Assembly (NCBI GenBank): GCA_947626785.1
Contig: CANQTO010000029.1
Coordinates: forward strand, 1-34,274
Direction of reading: 5' to 3'
Length of the DNA: 34,274 nt
Origin: an uncultured Oscillospiraceae bacterium
GTDB lineage: Bacteria; Bacillota; Clostridia; Oscillospirales; Oscillospiraceae
In this document: positions 6,887 through 14,981 of the stretch, piece by piece
How the letters are laid out: each line of letters opens with the position of its first letter
Numbering within the stretch: the first letter of the stretch is position 1
Position numbers and translations under genes: made by a program
The notes under the pieces: model-generated
The model's input: the letters and a program-made list of their open reading frames with translations, nothing else
Databases searched by the model: none
What the model was told of the DNA's origin: nothing

Positions 6887-9511
6887 TTATTTGCCTAAAT
6901 TCTCCAGGCTCAGCTTCAGGTTGGCAATGAGGGCTTCCAGCTTGGCCTTCTTCTCCCGCTCCAGATCGACCACGTGCGCGGGAGCCCGGGTGACGAAGTT
7001 CTGATTGGCCAGCTTTCCGTTCTGGGCTGCCAGCTGCTTCTCGGCGTTGGCCAGCTCCTTCTCGATGCGGGCCTTCTCCTTCTCCAGATCCACCAGCTCC
7101 GCCATGGGCATGAACATCCGGGCGTTATCCGTCACCACGGAGACCATTCCCTCGCTGCCGGCGGGGGGCGCGGCCAGCACGCTCACCTCGCTGGCGTAGG
7201 CCAGCTTGCAGATATAGCCGCTGCCGGCCCGGAAGGCGTCCTGCTTGTCGGTGGCGATGATGAGGTGGGCTTTCCGGGAGGGGGGCACGTTCATCTCCGA
7301 ACGGCGGGCACGGACCGCCTTGATGGCCGCCATGACCATCTCGAAGTTCTGCTCGTCCTCCGGGAAATTCAGCGCCTCGCTGTACTGGGGATAGCGCTGG
7401 ATCATCAGGGCCTCCCCCTCGTGGGGCAGGGCCTGCCAGATCTCCTCGGTGATGAAGGGCATGAAGGGGTGCACCAGCTTCAGGATCTCCGTCAGCACAT
7501 AGAGCAGCACCTTCTGGGCGGAGAGCTTCAGCTCCTCGTCCTCCCCGTTGAGGCGGGGCTTGGTCAGCTCGATGTACCAGTCGCAGAAGCTGTCCCAAAT
7601 GAAGTCGTAGATCTTGCCGGCGGCCACACCCAGCTCAAAGCTGTCCATGTTCTCGCAGACCTCGCGGATCACATGGTTGAGCTTGGAGAGGATCCACTTG
7701 TCCTCGATCTCCAGCTTCCCGGGCAGCTCGTTCTTGTCCACGGTCAGGTTCATCATCACAAAGCGGGAGGCGTTCCAGAGCTTGTTGCAGAAGTTCCGCA
7801 TGGCCTCGCACTTCTCCACGTAGAAGCGCATATCGTTTCCGGGGGAGTTGCCGGTGATGAGGTTGAAGCGCAGGGCGTCCGCCCCGTAGTTGTCCACCAT
7901 CTCCAGGGGGTCGATGCCGTTGCCGAGAGACTTGGACATCTTCCGGCCCAGGCTGTCCCGCACCAGGCCGTGGATAAAGACCGTCTTGAAGGGCTCCTTC
8001 TTCATCTGCTCCATGCCGGAGAAGATCATCCGGGCCACCCAGAAGAAGATGATATCATAACCCGTGACCATGACGGTGGTGGGGTACCAGTAATCCAGCT
8101 CCGGGGTCTTCTCCGGCCAGCCCATGGTGGAGAAGGGCCAGAGGGCGGAGCTGAACCAGGTGTCCAGCACGTCCTCATCCCTGGTGATGTTCTCGCTGCC
8201 GCACTTCTCACAGCAGCAGGGGTCCTGCCGGGAGACGGTGATATGCCCGCAGTCGGCGCAGGTCCAGGCGGGGATCTGGTGGCCCCACCAGAGCTGGCGG
8301 GAGATGCACCAGTCGTGCACGTTCTCCATCCAGTTCAGATAGGTCTTGGTGAAACGCTCGGGCACGAACTTGATGCGCCCGTCCTTGACTACCTCAATGG
8401 CGTCCTTGGCCAGGGGGGCCATCTTCACGAACCACTGGGGGCTGGTCAGCGGCTCCACCACGGTGCCGCAGCGGTAGCAGCAGCCCACATTGTGGCTGTA
8501 GGGCTCCACCTTCACCAGGTAGCCCTGCTCCTCCAGATCCTTCACGATGGCTTCCCGGGCCTCCATCCGGTCCATGCCGTCGTACTTGCCGCCGTTGATG
8601 ATCTTGGCATCCTCGTCAATGACCTGGATGAACTCCAGATCGTGCCGCAGGCCCACCTCATAGTCGTTGGGGTCGTGGCAGGGGGTCATCTTCACGGCGC
8701 CGGTGCCGAAGTCCATCTCCACGTAGCTGTCCGCCACGATGGGCATACGGCGGCCCACCAGGGGCAGGATGGCGTACTTGCCCACCAGGTGGGTGTAGCG
8801 CTCGTCCTTGGGGTTGACGGCCACGCCCGTATCGCCCAGCATGGTCTCGGGCCGGGTGGTGGCGATGATGAACTCCTCGTCAGAGTCCTCCACCGGGTAG
8901 CGGATATGCCAGAAGTGGCCGGGCATGTCCTTATATTCCACCTCCGCGTCGGACAGGGCCGTGCGGCACTTGGGGCACCAGTTGATGATCCGGCGGCCCT
9001 TGTAGATCAGGCCCTTGTCGTACAGCTCGCAGAAGGTCTCCCGGACGGCCTTGGCGCAGGTCTCGTCCATGGTGAAGCGGTTCCGGTCCCAGTCGCAGGA
9101 GACGCCCAGGCTCTTCTGCTGCTCTACGATCCGGTCGCCGTACTGGTTCTTCCAGTCCCAGACCCGCTCCAGGAACTTCTCCCGGCCCAGGTCATAGCGG
9201 GTCTTGCCCTCCTCCTTGCGCAGGACCTCCTCCACCTTGATCTGGGTGGCGATGCCCGCGTGGTCGACGCCCGGCAGCCACAGGGCGGCATAGCCCTGCA
9301 TCCGCTTGTAACGGGTCAGGATGTCCTGCAAGGTCGCGTCCATGGCGTGGCCCATGTGGAGCTGGCCGGTGACGTTGGGGGGCGGCATGACGATAGAAAA
9401 CGGCTTCTTCTCTGGGTCGATAACGCCCTTGAAGTACCCGCCCTTCATCCACATGTCGTAGATCTTTTTCTCCACCGCTTTCGGCTCATACACCTTGGGG
9501 AGCTCTTTCAT
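6887..9511 (-). CDS. valS: Valyl-tRNA synthetase
   Basis: An 874-aa class I aminoacyl-tRNA synthetase that charges tRNA-Val and edits misactivated threonine. The HIGH motif appears as HMGH (52-55) in [14 protein letters not shown], and KMSKS is at 524-528. [13 protein letters not shown] and a CADCGH...CCCEKCG pair of zinc-ribbon-like motifs flank the editing (CP1) domain, with WWGHQIPAW and [13 protein letters not shown] blocks. The C-terminal ~65 residues form the ValRS-specific coiled coil ([19 protein letters not shown]). Start at 9511 is set by GGAGG about 9 nt upstream; the longer in-frame ORF to 9736 is the translated T-box leader. Expression is controlled by that leader and ended by a strong terminator before spoIIAA. 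Confidence 0.98.
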   Translation of the reverse strand: MKELPKVYEPKAVEKKIYDMWMKGGYFKGVIDPEKKPFSIVMPPPNVTGQLHMGHAMDATLQDILTRYKRMQGYAALWLPGVDHAGIATQIKVEEVLRKEEGKTRYDLGREKFLERVWDWKNQYGDRIVEQQKSLGVSCDWDRNRFTMDETCAKAVRETFCELYDKGLIYKGRRIINWCPKCRTALSDAEVEYKDMPGHFWHIRYPVEDSDEEFIIATTRPETMLGDTGVAVNPKDERYTHLVGKYAILPLVGRRMPIVADSYVEMDFGTGAVKMTPCHDPNDYEVGLRHDLEFIQVIDEDAKIINGGKYDGMDRMEAREAIVKDLEEQGYLVKVEPYSHNVGCCYRCGTVVEPLTSPQWFVKMAPLAKDAIEVVKDGRIKFVPERFTKTYLNWMENVHDWCISRQLWWGHQIPAWTCADCGHITVSRQDPCCCEKCGSENITRDEDVLDTWFSSALWPFSTMGWPEKTPELDYWYPTTVMVTGYDIIFFWVARMIFSGMEQMKKEPFKTVFIHGLVRDSLGRKMSKSLGNGIDPLEMVDNYGADALRFNLITGNSPGNDMRFYVEKCEAMRNFCNKLWNASRFVMMNLTVDKNELPGKLEIEDKWILSKLNHVIREVCENMDSFELGVAAGKIYDFIWDSFCDWYIELTKPRLNGEDEELKLSAQKVLLYVLTEILKLVHPFMPFITEEIWQALPHEGEALMIQRYPQYSEALNFPEDEQNFEMVMAAIKAVRARRSEMNVPPSRKAHLIIATDKQDAFRAGSGYICKLAYASEVSVLAAPPAGSEGMVSVVTDNARMFMPMAELVDLEKEKARIEKELANAEKQLAAQNGKLANQNFVTRAPAHVVDLEREKKAKLEALIANLKLSLENLGK

Positions 9512-9529
9512 TCTCGGTTCCTCCTTTAT

Positions 9530-9784
9530 CAAATGAGAAAGCCCTGAAGCACAAGGCTTCAGGGCGATAAATGACCGCGGTACCACCTGAATTCCGCCCT
9601 TACCGGGCGGCGCTCGGTGCTCTTTAACGCAGAGCCGGACGCCGGGACTACACAGCAAGCCTTCACCCCGGGCGCTCAGAGCCGACCTTCCCCGGAGCTT
9701 CACAGGGGCTTGCACCAAACGCCCCCTCTCTGACATCCGCCTGCCGGGTACTCCTGCTCTTCACAGCGCAAAACTGTATTTCGA
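9530..9784 (-). promoter_or_regulatory. T-box riboswitch leader (valine) of valS
   Basis: The minus-strand leader between the promoter and valS contains the canonical T-box TGGTACCGCG (9576-9585). It is followed by a terminator hairpin with a 10-bp stem (9541-9550 with 9556-9565) and a T-rich tail. Upstream lies a long Stem I region with CAGAGAG paired to CTCTGAG. Next to that helix sits GTC at 9684-9686, a good candidate specifier codon for valine (GUC). Uncharged tRNA-Val would pair with the specifier and the T-box bulge and stabilise the antiterminator. Family and mechanism are established; the exact specifier is my reading of the fold. Confidence 0.93.
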
Positions 9785-9789
9785 ATGAG

Positions 9790-9818
9790 ATTATATATGA
9801 GGAATGCACTTTTGTCAA
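9790..9818 (-). promoter_or_regulatory. Consensus sigma-A promoter of the valS T-box operon
   Basis: On the minus strand TTGACA (9813-9818), a 17-bp spacer and TATAAT (9790-9795) match consensus in all twelve positions. The expected start is near 9783, at the beginning of the T-box leader. Confidence 0.92.
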
Positions 9819-9838
9819 CACATACAAAAACTTTATTT

Positions 9839-10672
9839 TTAATTTGTGGGCTTTGCCGAACTTAAACTGTCCACATACTCGCAGGCGGACAGGGCTGCCA
9901 CATTTCCCTCCCCCACGGCCTTTGCCAGCTGATAGGGCTTGCCGGTACAGTCCCCGGCGGCGAAGACGCCGGGCACGGCGGTGGCCATGTGCCGGTCGGT
10001 GACGATGCCGCCGCTCTCATACTCCAGGCCCGGCACCAGCCGGGTGACGGACACGGTGTCCTTTAAGATGAACACCCCGTCCACCGGGTACTCCTGCCCG
10101 CCGAACAGCAGCGCGGAGACCTTCCCCTCGCCCTTAACGGCGTAGGCCCCGTTCTTCTCAAAGCGCAGCACCCGGCAGCCGATGCTCTCCAGAAAATCCG
10201 CGTCCCGTTTCGCCTCCTCGCTGCCGCCCACCACGGCCACAGTCTTGCCCCGGTAGAGCATCCCGTCGCAGGTGGCGCAGTAGCTGACGCCCCGGCCCAG
10301 AAACTCCGCCTCGCCGGGATAGAGCTTTTCCCTGGTAATGCCGGCGGCCAAAATCACCGCCCGGCCGGTGAGGAACCGGTCCTCCACCGCCACGCCAAAG
10401 CTGTCCCCCATGGGCAGCACGGACAGGGCCCGGCCCTTTTTGAGCTCCGCGCCGCTCTCCTCCAGCTGCCGGCGAAACAGATCGGACAGCTCCTTGCCGC
10501 TCATGGCGGGCAGGCCCGGATAGTTGCTCACCTGTTCCGCCTTGTATAAGCTCTCCGTCTCCTGGGGATTCAACACCACCGCCACGGTCTTCCCCCGGTT
10601 CAGGCAGGTCAGCGCCGCCGAGAGTCCCGCCGCGCCGCCGCCGATGATCACGATATCAAAGCTGTCAGACAT
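9839..10672 (-). CDS. Thioredoxin reductase-like FAD oxidoreductase with atypical pyridine-nucleotide domain
   Basis: A 277-aa flavoprotein of the low-molecular-weight thioredoxin reductase family. An N-terminal FAD Rossmann motif (IIGGGAAGLSAA), the redox CATC pair (C132, C135) followed by DG, and a C-terminal GVFAAGDCTGKPYQLAKAVGEG are all present. The second nucleotide domain is reduced. The usual GGGDSAxEEA becomes GGSEEAKRDADFL (from 149), and the HRRxxFRA NADPH-phosphate motif is missing (RFEKNGAYAV in its place). The protein is about 30-40 residues shorter than typical TrxB. Established work on clostridial ferredoxin-dependent flavin thioredoxin reductases describes the same loss of NADPH motifs, so the electron donor here may be ferredoxin. 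That is inference; plain TrxB is the alternative. RBS is AGGAG about 7 nt before the ATG. It lies upstream of valS on the same strand but is separately promoted. Confidence 0.85.
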   Translation of the reverse strand: MSDSFDIVIIGGGAAGLSAALTCLNRGKTVAVVLNPQETESLYKAEQVSNYPGLPAMSGKELSDLFRRQLEESGAELKKGRALSVLPMGDSFGVAVEDRFLTGRAVILAAGITREKLYPGEAEFLGRGVSYCATCDGMLYRGKTVAVVGGSEEAKRDADFLESIGCRVLRFEKNGAYAVKGEGKVSALLFGGQEYPVDGVFILKDTVSVTRLVPGLEYESGGIVTDRHMATAVPGVFAAGDCTGKPYQLAKAVGEGNVAALSACEYVDSLSSAKPTN

Positions 10673-10713
10673 AGCCCGTCTCCTTTGTTTTTTCTTAGTC
10701 TATCACTTTTTTG

Positions 10714-10742
10714 TTGTAATTACCAGCGCAATCGTTTATAAT
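10714..10742 (+). promoter_or_regulatory. Sigma-A promoter of glnS
   Basis: TTGTAA (10714-10719), 17 bp, TATAAT (10737-10742). The predicted leader is about 45 nt with no T-box, so glnS is not under the same control as valS. Confidence 0.65.
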
Positions 10743-10794
10743 TATTTCCGTTGCCAAATGGCAAGTTTTCAGTTAAAGAGAGGTTTGAGCTGTT

Positions 10795-12480
10795 ATGGAA
10801 GAGGCCGCGAGAAACTTTATAGAGGCTTTCGTGCAGGAGGATATCGCCGAGGGAGGGCGTTTTGCCGGCAAGCAGGTGCACACCCGTTTTCCGCCGGAGC
10901 CCAACGGCTACCTGCACATCGGGCACTGCAAGGCGCTGACCATCGATTTTGCCACGGCGGAGCGCTTTGGCGGCATCTGCAACCTGCGCATGGACGATAC
11001 CAACCCCGCCAAGGAGGACTCCGAGTATGTGGACGCCATCATGGAGGACATCCATTGGCTGGGCTTTGACTGGGGCGACCGCTTCTTCTACGGCTCGGAC
11101 TATTTCGAGCAGACCTATGAGTACGCCCTGGAGCTGATCCGCAAGGGTCTGGCCTATGTCTGTGAGCTGACGCCGGAGCAGTTCAAGGAGTACCGGGGCG
11201 ACACCACCCACCCCGCCGTCAGCCCCTGGCGGGACCGGCCCATGGAGGAGAGCCTGGATCTGTTCCAGCGGATGAAGAACGGCGAGTTCCCCGAGGGCAA
11301 GTACACCCTCCGGGCCAAGATCGACCTGGCCAGCGGCAACTTCAATATGCGCGACCCGGTGCTCTACCGCATCCGCTATATCGAGCACCACCGGCAGGGC
11401 ACCAAGTGGTGTATCTTCCCCATGTACGACTTTGCCCACCCCATCCAGGACGCTCTGGAGGGCATCACCCACTCCCTGTGTTCCCTGGAATATGAGGCCC
11501 ACCGGCCTTTGTACGACTGGGTGGTCTCCAACGTGTCCATCCCCGGGGACAGGCCCCGGCAGATCGAGTTTGCCCGCCTGGGCATCAACTACACCGTCAT
11601 GTCCAAGCGCAAGCTCCGCCAGCTGGTGGAGGAGGGCCGGGTCTCCGGCTGGGACGACCCCCGCATGCCCACCCTCTGCGGCCTGCGCCGCCGGGGCTAT
11701 ACCTCCGGCGCTGTGCGGGACTTCTGCGAGCGCATCGGCGTTGCCAAGGTGGACTCCACGGTGGACATGGCCCTGCTGGAGAGCTGCCTGCGGGACGATC
11801 TGAACCAGAACGCCCGGCGGGTCATGGCGGTGCTGCACCCGGTAAAGCTCACCGTCACCAACTACCCCGAGGGGCAGAGCGAGCTGCTCACGGTGGAGAA
11901 CAACCCCCTGCGGCCCGAGGACGGCACCCGGCAGATCAGCTTCTCCCGGGATCTGTACATCGAGGCGGAGGACTTCATGGAGGTCCCCGTGCCCAAGTAC
12001 AAGCGCATGCACCCGGGCTTTGAGGTCCGGCTGAAGGGCGCGTACCTGGTCACCTGCACCGGCTGCGTCAAGGACGAGGCCGGGAACGTGACGGAGATCC
12101 TCTGCGAGTACGACCCCCAGAGCCGGGGCGGCGACCCGGCCGACGGCCGCAAGGTCAAGGGCGCCACGCTCCACTGGGTGGACGCCAACAACTGCGCCGA
12201 GGCGGAGGTGCGGCTCTACGGCAGCCTCTTTGCCGACCCGGACCCGGACGGCCCGGACAAGAACTTCCTGGACTGCCTGAACCCCAACAGTCTGGAGGTC
12301 CTCACCGGCTGCAAAGTGGAGGCGGGGCTGGCTCAGATCCCCATGCCGGAGAAGGGTAAAAACTCCACAGGCTACCAGTTCATGCGCCAGGGCTATTTCT
12401 GCCTGGACAACAAAGACGCCGCCCCCGGCCATCTGGTCTTCAACCGGGCCGTGGCCCTCAAGGACAGCTTTGGAAAATAA
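10795..12480 (+). CDS. glnS: Glutaminyl-tRNA synthetase
   Basis: A 561-aa class I synthetase charging tRNA-Gln directly. HIGH motif HIGH at 41-44 within RFPPEPNGYLHIGH, then the MDDTNPAKE block typical of GlnRS/GluRS, WCIFPMYDFAHPIQDALEGITHSLC, and the KMSKS-loop equivalent VMSKR (268-272). GlnRS rather than GluRS is supported by the NGYLHIGHCKA form, the length, and the C-terminal double beta-barrel anticodon domain (about 345-550) with AEVRLYGSLF and the ending GYFCLDNKD near 540. Many Firmicutes lack GlnRS and use GatCAB, but it is common in Oscillospiraceae-type Clostridia. The RBS (AGAGAGG) is weak. It is monocistronic with a strong terminator. Confidence 0.97.
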   Translation: MEEAARNFIEAFVQEDIAEGGRFAGKQVHTRFPPEPNGYLHIGHCKALTIDFATAERFGGICNLRMDDTNPAKEDSEYVDAIMEDIHWLGFDWGDRFFYGSDYFEQTYEYALELIRKGLAYVCELTPEQFKEYRGDTTHPAVSPWRDRPMEESLDLFQRMKNGEFPEGKYTLRAKIDLASGNFNMRDPVLYRIRYIEHHRQGTKWCIFPMYDFAHPIQDALEGITHSLCSLEYEAHRPLYDWVVSNVSIPGDRPRQIEFARLGINYTVMSKRKLRQLVEEGRVSGWDDPRMPTLCGLRRRGYTSGAVRDFCERIGVAKVDSTVDMALLESCLRDDLNQNARRVMAVLHPVKLTVTNYPEGQSELLTVENNPLRPEDGTRQISFSRDLYIEAEDFMEVPVPKYKRMHPGFEVRLKGAYLVTCTGCVKDEAGNVTEILCEYDPQSRGGDPADGRKVKGATLHWVDANNCAEAEVRLYGSLFADPDPDGPDKNFLDCLNPNSLEVLTGCKVEAGLAQIPMPEKGKNSTGYQFMRQGYFCLDNKDAAPGHLVFNRAVALKDSFGK

Positions 12481-12497
12481 TATAGTTCTTCTCCCAT

Positions 12498-12529
12498 CCC
12501 GGAGCGTTTCGCTCCGGGAATTTTATTTT
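12498..12529 (+). terminator. Intrinsic terminator after glnS
   Basis: CCCGGAGCG (12498-12506) pairs perfectly with CGCTCCGGG (12510-12518) around a TTT loop, followed by AATTTTATTTT. Confidence 0.93.
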
Positions 12530-12534
12530 GCCGC

Positions 12535-12563
12535 TTGACAAACATATTGCTCTATGGTACTCT
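12535..12563 (+). promoter_or_regulatory. Promoter of the XRE-DUF3169 operon
   Basis: TTGACA (12535-12540), a 17-bp spacer and TACTCT (12558-12563). The predicted start falls in the first of two operator-like dyads, so a bound repressor would block initiation. Confidence 0.65.
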
Positions 12564-12568
12564 ATAAA

Positions 12569-12607
12569 TGACAAATAGAGTTGTCATTCTGACAAGGCAA
12601 TTTGTCA
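12569..12607. promoter_or_regulatory. Twin operator dyads upstream of the XRE regulator
   Basis: Two copies of TGACAA-N6-TTGTCA lie at 12569-12586 and 12590-12607. Both have identical half-sites and the same 6-bp spacer, with starts 21 bp apart (two helical turns, same DNA face). A third nested dyad, ACTCTA (12559-12564) with TAGAGT (12576-12581), spans the -10 box and the first site. The layout fits cooperative autoregulation by the HTH protein encoded immediately downstream. Confidence 0.7.
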
Positions 12608-12622
12608 CTAAGGAGGCGTGTT

Positions 12623-12835
12623 ATGGGTCTGCGCAACCGGCTGAAGGAGCGCCGGGCCGCCTTGGGCGTGAACCAGCAAGAGCTGGGAAGAATGGCGGGC
12701 GTCTCCCGGCAGACCATCAGCCTGATCGAGCGGGGGGACTACTCCCCTTCCGTGACTCTGGCCCTCACCCTGGCGAAGATATGCGGGGTGACTGTGGAGG
12801 ACATCTTTATTTTAGAGGAGGATGAGACAAAATGA
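12623..12835 (+). CDS. XRE-family transcriptional regulator
   Basis: A 70-aa single-domain lambda-repressor-like HTH protein. RNRLKERRAALGVNQQELGRMAGVSRQTISLIERGDYSPSV carries helices 1-4, with recognition helix around SRQTISLIERG, and ends VTVEDIFILEEDE. This subtype commonly sits beside a small integral membrane protein. The start at 12623 has AAGGAGG 6-7 nt upstream; the in-frame ATG at 12602 lies inside the second operator and lacks an RBS. Its stop overlaps the next ATG by 4 nt (ATGA), so the two are translationally coupled. It probably represses its own operon through the twin dyads upstream. Confidence 0.93.
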   Translation: MGLRNRLKERRAALGVNQQELGRMAGVSRQTISLIERGDYSPSVTLALTLAKICGVTVEDIFILEEDETK

Positions 12836-13620
12836 GAGAACAGGAAGAGATCCGGCGGGCTGACCGGAAAGCGCTGCCCCGGTTGCTGCTGTTTGTGCTG
12901 GCCGGGACTCTGGCCGGTTTTGAGGTTGGCTTTGGCTGTGTTTTTTTGCTGGGCGAGCAGGGCATGGACCGGCTCATCGGCGGCATGGCGGAGGCGTCTG
13001 AACTGCTGTCGCTGGCCGCGCCCTGGCTGCTGCTTCTCTGCGTAGCGGCGCAGCTCAGCATGGGGCTGATCCTCTGCGGCCGGGCCAAAAAGCTGATCGC
13101 AGGCTGGGACGGCGAGGCGGAGGGCGTGTCCGACCGGGCGGAGCGTCTGCTGGAGTGGGAGCTGAGCCTCAGCGCTCTGCTGAACATTCTGTCCTTCTTG
13201 TTGTTGACCGCTCTCTATGCGGATCAGCAATTTACAGGCTGGAAGCTGCTCGGTTTGGGTGCTTTTGTCGCCCACCTGGCGATCGTGGTGCTGTTTCAGA
13301 CGCGGGCCGTCAACCTGACCAAGCGGCTCTACCCGGAGAAGAAGGCCTCCGCTCTGGACCCCCGTTTCCGGAAGAAATGGCTGGCCGACTGCGACGAGGC
13401 GGAAAAGGCCATGATCGGGGACTGCGCTTACCGGGCCTTCTCGGCGATCAGCAGCCTATGCATGGCCCTGTGGTGTATCCTCACGATCACCGCCCTGCTT
13501 TTGGGCACGGGGATCCTGCCTGTCTTCACAGTATGCCTGATCTGGGCCGTGGGCCAGGTGGTATATACCCGCCAGTCCATGAAGCTGTCCAAAAGTGTCA
13601 CAAGCATCATGCCGTCATAA
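12832..13620 (+). CDS. DUF3169-like integral membrane protein
   Basis: A 262-aa membrane protein with about six hydrophobic segments: roughly residues 17-40, 60-83, 115-133, 137-157, 203-225 and 228-245. The charged loop between the fourth and fifth segments (TKRLYPEKKASALDPRFRKKWLADCDEAEK) resembles the DUF3169 family, found next to XRE regulators in Firmicutes. Molecular function is unknown. Coupled to the regulator by a 4-nt overlap and ended by a strong terminator, so the pair is a self-contained two-gene unit. By analogy with other HTH/membrane pairs it may respond to envelope stress, but nothing in the sequence shows this. Confidence 0.8.
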   Translation: MREQEEIRRADRKALPRLLLFVLAGTLAGFEVGFGCVFLLGEQGMDRLIGGMAEASELLSLAAPWLLLLCVAAQLSMGLILCGRAKKLIAGWDGEAEGVSDRAERLLEWELSLSALLNILSFLLLTALYADQQFTGWKLLGLGAFVAHLAIVVLFQTRAVNLTKRLYPEKKASALDPRFRKKWLADCDEAEKAMIGDCAYRAFSAISSLCMALWCILTITALLLGTGILPVFTVCLIWAVGQVVYTRQSMKLSKSVTSIMPS

Positions 13621-13631
13621 AAGGTCTCTGC

Positions 13632-13670
13632 CGGCGGCCGCGATTTTTTCGCGGCCGCCGCTATCTTTTT
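13632..13670 (+). terminator. Intrinsic terminator after the DUF3169 gene
   Basis: A 12-bp GC-rich stem (13632-13643 with 13649-13660) and a five-T loop are followed by CTATCTTTTT. Confidence 0.9.
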
Positions 13671-13704
13671 CCCTTCCCTCTGCGTTAAACTCTTTGAAAG
13701 GGCG

Positions 13705-14226
13705 GTGAGGACGCTGGACGGGGACTTTTTGCTGATACAGAAAATGCGCAACGGGGACGAGGAGGCTCTGGAGCTCTTCGTGCGCAGCTACTACGAGCCC
13801 ATTTTCCGGTACTGCGCCGCTCACATCCGGGACCGCTTTCTGGCCGAGGACCTGGCCCAGGAGACCTTTGAGCGCTTCTTCCGCAGCTTCGAGGACTATA
13901 AGCACTGGGGCAAGGCGGCCAATTACCTCTACTCTATCGCCGCCAACGCCTGCCGGGATGCGTTCCGCCGAAAGCGGGAGCTGCCTCTGGAGGATGTCCC
14001 AGAGCCGGCCGGCGCTCCGCTGGAGCAACTGGACGCAGCCCTCTCCGTGCGCGCGGAGCTGGACAGGCTGCCGGAGGAATTGCGGGAGACAGCGATCCTC
14101 TACTTTTTGCAGGAATTGAAGCAGAAGGACATCGCCCGCATTTTGGGGATCGGTTTGCCGCTGGTGAAATATCGGATCAAACGGGCCCGGGAGCTGTTGA
14201 CTGCCCGGCTCAGAGAGGAGGAATAA
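13705..14226 (+). CDS. ECF-type RNA polymerase sigma factor
   Basis: A 173-aa sigma factor of the extracytoplasmic-function class. It has region 2 (about 18-85: YYEPIFRYCAAHIRDRFLAEDLAQETFERFF) and region 4 (about 115-170: LDRLPEELRETAILYFLQELKQKDIARILGIGLPLVKYRIKRARELL), and lacks regions 1 and 3. The start is a GTG with AAAGGG very close upstream, so the exact start is uncertain. First gene of a four-gene operon with a membrane protein and an ABC exporter. It starts only 45 nt after a strong terminator, so its promoter must lie in 13661-13704; it may read its own promoter, but no motif can be assigned. The membrane protein encoded next is the obvious candidate for controlling it. Confidence 0.92.
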   Translation: MRTLDGDFLLIQKMRNGDEEALELFVRSYYEPIFRYCAAHIRDRFLAEDLAQETFERFFRSFEDYKHWGKAANYLYSIAANACRDAFRRKRELPLEDVPEPAGAPLEQLDAALSVRAELDRLPEELRETAILYFLQELKQKDIARILGIGLPLVKYRIKRARELLTARLREEE

Positions 14227-14228
14227 GC

Positions 14229-14981
14229 GTGAAAAAATCGGATCAGGAGCTGGCCGCCCGTCTGCGCCCGTCACTGAGGCCGGAAGAGGCCGCCGTCGAG
14301 CGGGCAGTTCAAAGCGCCAAAGCCGCCTTTCGGGACCATGAGGCCTCCGGAGCACTGAGCTGGTCAGAGTTTTTGTACCGCCAGAGCCGCTTTATCGACC
14401 GGCGCTGGTGGCTGCTCCAGGCCCTGCTGCTCCTGGGCCTGTGGCTGCTGCTGAGCTCCGCCCGGACGGAGCCCGCCGTGCGCCGCTGCATCGGCGCGGG
14501 GGCTCCGTTGTTCGCCGTGCTGGCCGCGCCGGAGCTGCTGAAAAACCGGCTGAGCCGGTCCATGGAGATCGAGTGCGCCGTCCGGTATTCCTTGCGGCAG
14601 GTCTACGCCGCCCGGCTCATCTGCTTTGCCCTCATGGACCTGCTTCTGCTGAGCGTCTTTTTCGCGGCTGCTTCCATGTCGGCAAGACTGCGGACCCTGG
14701 AGCTGCTGACCCAGTTCCTGGTCCCCTTCAACGTGGCCTGCTGCCTCCAGTTTACCACCCTCTGCTCCAAGAGGGCCGGAACGGAGCTCCAGGGCATTTT
14801 AGGCTGCCTGGTGTACAGCCTGATCTGGGGTCTGGCCGTCAGCAATGAGCGGCTGTACGCCCTCCTGACTGCCCCCGCCTGGTTTGTCATGCTGGGCCTG
14901 TCCCTGGCCTGGCTGGCCTTCTGCATAGGGCAGACCGGGAAAAAATGTGAAAGAGATCTGGAGGCCTCGCTATGGAACTGA
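14229..14981 (+). CDS. Membrane protein of the ECF sigma-ABC operon (unrecognised; possible anti-sigma or permease partner)
   Basis: A 250-aa protein starting at GTG, 2 nt after the sigma stop. The N-terminal ~60 residues are cytosolic, charged and helical (KSDQELAARLRPSLRPEEAAVERAVQ). They are followed by about six hydrophobic segments (about 62-78, 88-100, 125-145, 158-175, 190-206, 212-232). A soluble N-terminus before membrane spans, directly after an ECF sigma gene, is the architecture of a membrane anti-sigma factor, but no zinc-binding HxxxCxxC motif is visible. It overlaps the ABC ATPase gene by 10 nt, so it could equally be a second transporter subunit. Confidence 0.75.
   Translation: MKKSDQELAARLRPSLRPEEAAVERAVQSAKAAFRDHEASGALSWSEFLYRQSRFIDRRWWLLQALLLLGLWLLLSSARTEPAVRRCIGAGAPLFAVLAAPELLKNRLSRSMEIECAVRYSLRQVYAARLICFALMDLLLLSVFFAAASMSARLRTLELLTQFLVPFNVACCLQFTTLCSKRAGTELQGILGCLVYSLIWGLAVSNERLYALLTAPAWFVMLGLSLAWLAFCIGQTGKKCERDLEASLWN

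Noticed and set aside
6974-9547. 857-aa ORF on the plus strand opposite valS
   Set aside because: Composition dominated by His, Gly, Leu and Val; no RBS or domain; it mirrors the GC-rich codons of valS and is a shadow frame.
9512-9736. N-terminal extension of valS
   Set aside because: This in-frame stretch is the T-box leader; the RBS and family N-terminus place the start at 9511.
10720-12432. 570-aa ORF antisense to glnS
   Set aside because: Shadow of a GC-rich gene; no family motif and it overlaps the glnS promoter.
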